Assembly (NCBI RefSeq): GCF_963924675.1
Contig: NC_089224.1
Location: 62,419,464 to 62,483,463 of the forward strand
DNA length: 64,000 bases
Direction: 5' to 3'
Origin: Phocoena phocoena
Lineage: Eukaryota; Chordata; Mammalia; Artiodactyla; Phocoenidae
Both the position numbers and the translations under genes were made by a program. Shown in pieces: positions 55,803 to 64,000 of the stretch. The first letter of the stretch is position 1. Each line of letters starts with the position of its first letter. A model generated the notes under the pieces. That model searched no databases. It had not been told where the DNA came from and worked only from the letters and a program-made list of their open reading frames with translations.

Positions 55803-58336
55803 AATCGCAGGCCAATATCACTGAAGAACATAGGCGCAAAAACCCTCAACAAAATACTAGCAAACCGAATCCAACAACACATTCAAAGGCTCATACACCA
55901 TGATCGAGTGAGATTTATCCCAGGGATGCAAGGATTTTTCAATATCCGCAAATCAATCAGTGTGATACACCATATTAACAAATTGAAGAATAAAAACCAT
56001 ATGATCATCTCAATAGATGCAGAAAAAGCTTTTGACAAAATTCAACACCCATTTATGTTAAAATTCTCCAGAAAGTGGGCACAGAGGGAACCTACCTCAA
56101 CATGATAAAGGCCATGTATGACAAACCCACAGCTAACATCATTCTCAGTGGTGAAAAACTGAAAGCATTTCCTCTAAGATCAGGAACAAGACGAGGATGT
56201 CCACTCTCATCACTGTTATTCAACATAGTTTTGGAAGTCCTAGCCACGGCAGTCAGAGAAGAAAAAGAAATAAAAGGAATACAAACTGGAAAAGAAGAAG
56301 TAAAACTGTCACTGTTTGCAGGTAACATGATACTATACATAGAGAATCCTAAGGATGCTACCAGAAAACTACTAGAGCTAAAAAATGATTTGGTAAAGTT
56401 TCAGGATACAAAATTAATACACAGAAATCTGTTGCATTTCTATACACTAAAGGTCAGAAAGAGAAATTAGGGAAACAATCCCATTTACTATGGCATCAAA
56501 AAGTATAAAATACCTAAGAATAAACCTATTTAAGAAGACAAAAGACCTGTACTCTGAAAACTATAAGATGCTGATGAAAGAAATCGAAGATGACACAAAC
56601 AGATGGAAAGATGTACCAATGTTCTTGGGTTGGAAGAATCAATATTGTCAAAATGACTATACTCACTAAGGCAATCTACAGATTCAATGCAATCCTTATC
56701 AAATTACCAAGGGCATTTTTCACAGAACTAGAACAAAAAATTGTAAAATTTGCATGGGAACACAGAAGACCCCAAATTGCCAAAGCAATCCTGAGATAGA
56801 AAAACGGAACTGGAGGAATCAGATTCCCTGATTTCAGGCTATATTACCAAGCTACAGTCATCAAAACAATATGGTACTAGCACAAAAACAGAAATACAGA
56901 TCAATGAAACAAGACAAAAAGCCCAGAAATAAACCCACACACCTATGGTCAATTAATCTACAACAAAGGAGGCAAGACTATACAATGGAGAAAAGACAGT
57001 CTCTTCAATAAATGGTGCTGGGAAAACTGGACAGTTACATGTAAAAAAAATGAAATTAGAACATCTCTAACAACATACACAAAAATAAACTCAAAATGGA
57101 TTAAAGACCTAAATATAAGGCCAGCTGCTATAAAACGCTTAGAGGAAAACAAACATAGGCAGAACACTCTATGACATAAATCACAGCAGTATCTTTTTGG
57201 ATCCATCTCTTAGAGTAATCAAAATAAAAACAAAAATAAACCAATGGGATCTGATTGAACTTAAATGCTTTTAAGCCATAAACAAAATGAAAAGATAGCC
57301 CACACGATGGGAGAAGATATTTGCAAACAAGGCGACTGACAAGGGGTTAATCTCCAAAATATAAAAACAGCTCACGCAGCTCTATATCAAAAAAAAAAAA
57401 ACCAATCAAAAAAACGGGCATATGAACTAAATAGATATTTCTCCAAAGAAGACATACAGATGGCCAAAAAGTACATGAAGAGGTGCTCAACATCACTAAT
57501 TATGAGAGAAATGCAAATCAAAACTACAGTGAGAGATGACCTCACATGGGTCAGAATGGCCATCATCGAAAAATCTACAAATGATAAATGCTGGAGAGGG
57601 TGTGGAGAAGTGGGGACCCTCCTACACTGTTGGTGGGAATGTAAATTGGTACAGTCACTATGGAGAACAGTATGGAGGTTCCTTAAAATACTAAAAATAA
57701 AACTACCTATGATCCAGCAATCCCACTCCTGGGCATATATCTGGAGAAAACCATAATTTGAAAAGGTACATGCACCCCAATGTTCATTGCAGCACTATTT
57801 ACAAAAGCAAAGACGTGGAAGCAACCTAAATATCCATTGACAGATGAATGGATAAAGAAGATGTCGTACATATACACAATAGAATATTACTCAGCCATAA
57901 AAAAGAATGAAATAATGCCATTTGCAGCAACATGGATGGACCTAGAGATGATCATACTAGGTGAACTAAGTCAGAGAAAGACAAATATCATGATATCACT
58001 TACATGTGAAATCTAAAAAAAATAATACAAATGAACTTACTTATAAAACAGATTCACAGACTTCAAAAACAAACTTACGGTTACCAAAGGAAAAACGTGG
58101 GTGGGAGGGATAAATTAGCAGTTTGGGATTAACATATACACACTACTATATATAAAACAGATAATCAACTAGGACCTACTTTATAGCACCGGGAGCTCTA
58201 CTCAATATTCCGTAATAACCTATATGGAAAAAGAATCCGAGAAAGAATGGATATATGTATACATATAACTGAATCACTTTGCTGTACACCTGAAACTAAT
58301 TTCACTCATGTGATAAAAATTAGTTGAAGAAAAAAA
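55803..58336 (+). mobile_element. L1 LINE, 5'-truncated (ORF2 from RT region to 3' UTR), plus strand
   Basis: About 2.5 kb, the longest L1 here. It opens in the reverse-transcriptase part of ORF2 ('cgcaggccaatatcactg') and runs to the C-terminus and 3' UTR ('acatataactgaatcactt', 'tgctgtacacctgaaac'). Frames are broken: the pieces at 55908-56105, 56075-56470, 56590-56799, 57460-57756 and 57780-58016 lie in differing phases. At the RT catalytic core, where L1 normally has two adjacent aspartates (FADD-type), this copy reads LFAGNMILY, so the pair is lost. It cannot code for active enzyme. Confidence 0.95.
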
Positions 58337-59110
58337 GATCGGTAACACCCAGTGTTGGTGAAATTGTGGAGAAATGGGCATAACTTTGCTGTTGCTAGTA
58401 TAAGTTGGTACATAGCTTCTAGACAGAAAGTTGGTAGTATATAAGCAAAGTCTTAATTCTTTTTTTTTTTTTGCTCAGCAAATCCATATAGAAATATATT
58501 TTTTTAAAAATTGAACAAGTGTAACATTGTTTATATTAAGAAAAAATTGGGAACTTAAATATCCCCAAATAGGAACTAATACAATATGGTGCTATACAAT
58601 GGAATATAGTTAGCAAAAATATTAATAATATATAGGTAATAATAAAAAATGAAGAAAAGCTGAAATATTGTAATTTTGGTAAATTATAGATCAGAACACA
58701 TAAAACGCCAAGAAAGAGTGGTACTAAGAATTGGTAATGATTATCTCTGGGTGGTTGGAACTTATGGTTAGTTTTCTTTTTGCGTAGTATTGCTTATAAA
58801 TTTTGTAATGAAATTTTATTTTTTAACAATAAGATACAATGATTTGTTGATAAAACTTTTTAATCTGAGATAAACTGAATATGGCAAAAAGATTACAACT
58901 ATGTATAAATTAAAAGAATAAAGGATATAAATAAAGGAAAAAAGGAGGAAGGGCTGAAAACTCTCTCCTTATAGTTTTCTTTGGCCAGTGAAACATGGGG
59001 CAAATGTTTTCTACTTATGACTTTTTCATACTTTCTAATATAATACCAATTTTATTCTTAGAAGAATGAGTAGGAAATTTATTTTTTAAATATAAAATTG
59101 AACTTAATAA
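58337..59110 (+). mobile_element. Ancient L1M 3' end, right part
   Basis: 'acccagtgttggtgaaattg', 'gaacttaaatatccccaaat', 'gctatacaatggaatatag', 'gattatctctgggtggttgg' follow late ORF2 and the 3' UTR of an old L1M in the same orientation as the inserted L1. Confidence 0.65.
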
Positions 59111-59819
59111 AGTAATCAGCATCTTTCCATCATATCTTACACACCTCTCTGCTCTGTCAAATGTCCATACTGAGTCCTAGTGCCAAGTTTCTGGGCTCCA
59201 ACCAGGCCACCACATTAGGTAAGTTTACATACAAATATTGCTGCTGAATTTATGATTTGAATCATGAAAACAAAGGCTTGGAAACTTTTCTAGAATCCTC
59301 TCAGGATTCTAGCAGGGAGCTGGGTGGGATTCGAACTGGCTGGTTTCCACTCAATATTCCATCTTAGTCTCCAGTGCAGATGGGGAGTGATGAGATCCTG
59401 TTCGAGACCCAAGTTGTAGTGCATTGGTTTTTTGGCTGGAACTCCTCACACATATGGTTTGCCTTTCTGCAATCAAGCAGAGGGCTCCTTGCCTGCACCA
59501 GTCTGGATGTCAGCAGGTGGCCTGCTGTCCCCCAAAGCCTTCTGCATGAATTACTGTGTGTGGTTTCTACACATTGAAACATGGAACCCACACACATCCA
59601 CACCTCCCTGCCCCCCACCCCCCAACATACACTCTGTATTCCATTAGAAGCCTGTTCCGTTTGGCCACGATATTGGGCCACCGGCAGACCTTCAAAGAAT
59701 CACCAAGTTTCCATCTGCTAAGATACCATATTTCTTTTCCCCTTTCCAGATAAAGCACACTCTCTGGTCCCTTTCCAACTCCTTGGTTCTTTCCTCTCCA
59801 GTCCTGCCTTTGCAGAGCC
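59111..59819. other. Single-copy DNA, no gene seen
   Basis: CpG-poor. Frames of 65-105 codons overlap on both strands around 59364-59821 with no recognisable domain. Confidence 0.4.
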
Positions 59820-60375
59820 ACCTGAATGAACTGATCTTGTCACTCCATGGCCCTTGAATCTTCTGTGGCTTCCCATCACATTCAGGATAATATATGTATT
59901 CCTTGGATGGCTAGCCGGGTCCTTCGTGATATGCCCCCAACTTACCGAGTTAGCCCTCACTGTCACCACAGACTTCCCACCTTCCGCTATTTCTCTAACA
60001 CACTGTATTTGGACTTGACCTGCTTTCTCACTTGCATCTGCTTTTCCACAGGTTGTTCCCTTCCCTTCTCCCCTTGGTCCCCCCGTCAATGCCTCCTTGT
60101 CTTTCAAAACTCAATTTGAGTGTCATCCCTACTGAGAGAAACCTTTTCTGCCTCTCCCTCCCTCCCTCCCTCTCACCTCCCTTGTCCCCCCCATTCAGTC
60201 CAAGGCTCTCTCACACATGACCCCTACAAACAGCTAAGAGTATTTGCTGGCCCATCTCTGTCCTTGATTGGGTCTTGAGGTCCTTGCAAGCAAGGGCTGG
60301 GTTTTTCTATGACTTTATTCCAGTGCCTAGCCTACTTTCATCGTTTCCAGTCAATAGCAAGCACTCAAAAATATG
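59820..60375 (+). mobile_element. L2 LINE 3' half
   Basis: 'aactgatcttgtcactcc', 'tggcttcccatcacattc', 'cttgcatctgcttttccac', 'caatttgagtgtcatccc', 'ttgaggtccttgcaagcaag', 'ttccagtgcctagcctac' and 'caatagcaagcactcaaa': L2 in order. It includes a (CCCT)n tract at about 60154-60172. Frames of 60-130 codons are not genes. Confidence 0.8.
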
Positions 60376-60380
60376 TCCAA

Positions 60381-60850
60381 TAAAAATTTCACTCTTGGGT
60401 ATGATCCCAACATATGCAAGACATGTACAAGAATGTTCAAAGCAGCATTTTCTGGATTAGTCCCAAACTGTAAATGACCCAAATATCTCATAACCATAGA
60501 ATGGGTAAGTAAATCATGGCATTTAAAATAAATAAATCCTATACAACAGTGAGACTGACTGACTGTGAATGAATTTCACAAACGTAATGTTGAGTGAAGG
60601 AAGCCAGAAATAAATGATGCAGAATTCCATTTATATAAGCTCAAAAAGCAGGTAAAAGTTATATATGGTGTTAGAAATCATGAGAATAGTTACTCTCCAA
60701 TGTGCAGGGTAACTGATAGAAGGGGCATCTGGGACCCCAGTAGTGTCTACTTCTTGATCTGGGTGCTGGCTGTGGAGTTTTCATCCAGCTGTATGTTTAT
60801 GATTTGGGCATGTATCTGTCTCTCACATTTTAATAAAAATTTTAATTTAG
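60381..60850 (+). mobile_element. Ancient L1M 3' end, plus strand
   Basis: 'tttcactcttgggtatgatc', 'acatgtacaagaatgttc', 'atagaatgggtaagtaaatc', 'tcacaaacgtaatgttgag', 'ccatttatataagctcaaaa', 'cttgatctgggtgctggc' and 'tttaataaaaattt' match an old L1M tail. Confidence 0.75.
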
Positions 60851-62099
60851 AGACGTTCCCCTTGTGAAACATGTTTCTCTGTGGCATTGACGACAGTGAC
60901 AGAAGTGGGGAGTGTAGGTTTGACTCAAATGAATTTCCAGGCTTCACTAATGCTCTTTTCCCCACTCAGAGCAGTGTTTCGTGGCAGAAAGGAAAATTTT
61001 AAAAAAAAAAGGAAAATCTCTCCCGTACAGAGTTTAGCATTTGCTTTAAATGTGATACTCAGTGGTGTCAGCAGGTGTTAATTTGAATAGTTCGACTTCG
61101 CCACTTGAATTTCGGCAAGCTCAAATAATTTTAGAATGAGTCAGGGTATAAATAAATAGCTATAACTGCAATTTCACTCTTTGCTTGCTATCTTCATCCT
61201 TCTGCTTTTAAGGCTTCTGTCACCGATAGGCATAAGCTTTTTGGCATGCACACATCAGTCAAACCTTCTATATACTTTGTTGATTCACAGTTCACTGCTG
61301 CAGTTGAAAATTGGGTTTTTTCCCTCTTGGTGTAAGGATTGTGGTTAATTATCGAAATTAACATCTTTGAGCTAATAGGATTTTTTCCCCTCCCTTCCAA
61401 ATCTTAAGGGCTCTAGAAATCCCAGACTATGGGACATCTTTAAAAACACATTTTCTTCTCTTTAAACAGATCAGTGTGGGAAAGGAGCCTTGAACCCTTG
61501 TCTCTGAAATCGTTGCAGCCATTTTGGCTGTGGCCTTCTGCAGCCTCCACGCTGGAGCCCATCCAGCCATCAGTGCGGGAACTCACCGAGTTTCTCTCTC
61601 AAGTTCTGTAATAAAGGCCTTTCGGTGTCTGCACAGATGGGAATTCTGCCACCTTCTCATTTCACATTTCCTGCACTTTTCTTCCTAAGCACTCTACTGC
61701 CCAAAATAGAATCACCGTTTTTTAAGTCCCTGTGTAGGAATTTACAGGGAGAACGGACAGGGTCTCTGGAGCTCCCTGTAATTATCACACCCTGAAGTAA
61801 TTTTTCTACTGGCTACGAGGTAGATAAAGGATTCAGAAGGATGCTCCGAGTGTCTCTCAGAGAACAGCGTGGATTTTCTTTCAGGGGAATAGTTGGGGAG
61901 GAACCCATCGCGAGGCAGGGCATTAGCGCTGACTCTGTGGACAGCGAGGATACAATAGGACGGGCCTGTGCCAGCCCTGCCACCCATGAACCCCCTTCAT
62001 GAGTCCTCTGCTCTCCTGAGGTCTCTTCCTGATGGGATATATCCTTCCTCTCTACCTTTTTTTTTTGAGGGGGGGGAGATGTTCCCAAAGGGATCAACT
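60851..62099. other. Single-copy DNA, no gene seen
   Basis: About 1.2 kb. Small frames only (66-94 codons). No repeat recognised. Confidence 0.4.
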
Positions 62100-62282
62100 C
62101 CCCTTACTCCTCTCTGCCTAGTTGAATTATCTCCATCCTTTAAGGTCTTGTTCAAATCTCGCCTCCTCTGGGAAGCCTTCCTGGATGACTTCAGCTAGAA
62201 GTGATTTCCCCCTTGTTTGAATTTTTAGATCCCTTAATGACTGTACATTCTGGGGGTGCCCACATGAAATATAATTTACAGC
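62100..62282 (+). mobile_element. L2 LINE fragment
   Basis: 'ctttaaggtcttgttcaaatc', 'cctcctctgggaagccttcc' and 'gatcccttaatgactgtac' match L2. A continuation may follow the MIR at 62426-62530 ('tagaagctccatttaccatc'). Confidence 0.65.
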
Positions 62283-62425
62283 AATAATAAATATTAACTG
62301 AGTACTTATGTGCCAGGCATTATTCTTGCCACTTTACTGATATAAAGTCAGAATCCATACAGTGACTCCATAAATTAGGCTGTATTATTATTCCCATTTT
62401 ACAGATGAGGATCCCAGAGCCCATA
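62283..62425 (-). mobile_element. MIR SINE, minus strand
   Basis: 'attaactgagtacttatgtg', 'ccaggcattattcttgcc' and 'tattcccattttacagatgagg': reversed MIR 3' half, inside L2 text. Confidence 0.75.
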
Positions 62426-62530
62426 GTGCTATCCTATCTCCCTCATCAGATTAGAAGCTCCATTTACCATCTCTTTGACTTACTGACTTGTCTCTTTTTC
62501 AGCACAAGGTTTAGGGACTTGCAGTTGGTG

Positions 62531-63419
62531 ATTGTTCACCTCATATTTGTCCATTTAATTGTGTGCTTAAAGGACTTGAGATCATGAAAATAGCATTTGA
62601 AAATAATTTGTGTTACATATGCTACCTTTCCATTTCTGTCAACAGGGAGGATGGTGCACTGCAGTAGGTGAGACTGATAAAAAATCGTAATAAAAGAAAA
62701 AAGACCTCATTTCATATGTACTGTACGCCAGGTACTGTGAGAAGTGGTATATGTTCACTCTCTTTCTTCTCAGCTTTCCCCCCGCCGCCCCCACAAAGAT
62801 CAGAGAGACGTTGCAAAATGCTTGCAAAATGATCAAATAAGTAGATGAAGGCGTTTTAGCAAAAGGAATATGAATGTAGGAAGTCAAACAGATTCCTGGG
62901 TTCAGTCATTACCCAAGAATGCATGCCCTGAGGACCCTCGTTTGTAGGTGAACCACAAACTTGGCTCTAGGCTTCCTAGTGTTTGACAAAAAAGGATACA
63001 CAATCAATTACAACACTTATATTGCCTTTAAGATAAAGATAAACCAGCTATTCAGAGGAAGCACACATAAATGTCACATCGAATAATTTCCTAATACAAT
63101 TCTCAGTGCAGGCCAGTCTCATTTTGCTGAAGGGCAGAATGGTAAAATCCATTCGAGGAAGAGACAGAACTATAGGGTCTAGCTATGCAGTCTAATTTGG
63201 TTTAAGACATTCATAGACTGTACACATTTCAGGAAACTCTCTCTCAAGTGGGCTCCATACTATCTGCTCCAGACAATTACCTTTCCACCTTCAACTAAAA
63301 GCTGAATAGGAGTTTTCCTTTAACACCTATTAACAGTCTGTAAAACTGGCATACCCAGGAAGAGATTTTGGAAAACCTAGTCGTACAGGCAACATAAATC
63401 TTTAAAAATTGAGGTTTTA
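62531..63419. other. Single-copy DNA, no gene seen
   Basis: Includes a GC-rich tract near 62778-62792. Nothing recognised. Confidence 0.4.
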
Positions 63420-63865
63420 AGTGGGGAAAATGAAATGCAAACTCCTTTCCGCGATTTATGATGCTTTTCACAACCCAACCTCAACCTGCCGTTCCAGACC
63501 TAATTTATTCCCACCCCTCACCCTTCACCATCTTTGTTTAGCCCAAACTACATAGAGTTCCAGGAATATACTCCATACTCTCTCATTGAGACCTCGTAGA
63601 TGCTTCCTGAAACATCCTTTCTTCTCTCCCTTATCCCCTGGCTTCTCTGCCTACTGGGGCTTGAAGGATGTCAACTTTTCTGATTCCACCTAAAAATTAA
63701 TCTTACCCTTTACTACGCTTCCATAGCACTTTGCTTCTATCACATTTTATTATCCCCTTTTGTTAGCTTCTTTGATTTTTCTGCCAAACTGTGACCTCCT
63801 CCAGCGTGGAATGTGTCTTATTTAACTTTTTATCCTAGCACTGGGGACATAGTCTGACCTGGATT
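63420..63865 (+). mobile_element. L2 LINE 3' half
   Basis: 'cacaacccaacctcaacctg', 'cgttccagacctaatttatt', 'tccatagcactttgcttc', 'gtgacctcctccagcgtg' and 'gtgtcttatttaacttttt' match L2 in order. Confidence 0.65.
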
Positions 63866-63945
63866 TATTTCATCAAATATTTATTGAGTGCTTCCTGTAC
63901 TGACAAAGCTGGGACAATTTCCATCCTGCAACGCTAAGTAAAAAA
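63866..63945 (-). mobile_element. L2 LINE 3' end, minus strand
   Basis: 'catcaaatatttattgagtgc' and 'gacaaagctgggacaatttcc' match the reversed L2 terminus. It directly follows a forward L2, so two L2 tails converge. Confidence 0.55.
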
Positions 63946-64000
63946 AAGCATGAGTTACTCCATGGTGACCTAAATATGTTTCCACTATTCTTTGAAGCCA
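63946..64000. other. Window edge, nothing recognised
   Basis: Short AT-rich end of the window. Confidence 0.4.

Noticed and set aside
55803..58336. Series of ORF2-like frames as a possibly active L1
   Set aside because: Frames lie in different phases with stops between, the 5' half is missing, and the RT aspartate pair is lost.
1..64000. CRISPR array, operon, phage or plasmid content
   Set aside because: No evenly spaced repeats with unique spacers, no dense coding, and mammalian SINE, LINE and LTR content throughout.

Overview
The window is non-coding genomic DNA from a mammal, almost certainly a cetacean. The evidence is a set of CHR-type SINEs (tRNA-derived, limited to whales, hippopotamus and ruminants). 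Most are the short CHR-2 form, with the sequence ggcttccctggtggcgcag at the head, an internal box B and an A-rich tail. That form is abundant in whales and dolphins. The other elements fit: cetartiodactyl L1 3' ends, MaLR (MLT1) solo LTRs, hAT/MER5-type DNA transposons, MIR, L2, L3/CR1 and ancient L1M remnants. Nothing bacterial, plasmid-like or phage-like is present: no operons, no CRISPR, and no mature rRNA or tRNA gene.

Layout. 1-6300: old repeats (MIR, two MaLR LTRs, an L1M ORF2 remnant) plus one candidate terminal exon near 4.5 kb. 6.3-9.6 kb: a truncated L1 on the minus strand beside a long ancient L1M 3' end. 9.6-12.3 kb: single-copy DNA with a hAT-type element, L2 and MER5A. 12.3-23.7 kb: the SINE-rich part, with six CHR insertions (most with clear target-site duplications), an MLT1 LTR inserted in a MIR-like element, and other LTR-like pieces. 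24-33.8 kb: mostly LINE sequence of several ages, including an L1 with a twin-priming inversion. 34-40 kb: largely single-copy, with a MaLR LTR and an old CHR-1. 40.3-42.4 kb: three L1 3' ends stacked head to tail. 42.4-53.7 kb: mixed single-copy DNA, CHR-2 copies, and the best L2 fragment (about 1.2 kb). 53.7-59.1 kb: ancient LINE ORF1-like sequence, then a younger L1 inserted in an old L1M. 59-64 kb: L2, MIR and L1M remnants.

No protein-coding gene can be assigned with confidence. Open frames longer than 100 codons are mostly CHR-2 SINE read-through, broken L1 ORF2 pieces, LTR sequence or chance. Three stretches deserve checking as possible host-gene material: an open 3'-terminal-exon-like block at 4504-4706, a 30-nt microexon-like block at 10005-10034, and a polyadenylated mRNA-end-like retrocopy at 13291-13420. 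The window is best read as an intergenic region or a large intron. I found no sign of a new biological system. What is most informative is the history of nested insertions.

Repeat names rest on recognising family consensus sequences by eye. Boundaries of the ancient elements are approximate, often by tens of bases.
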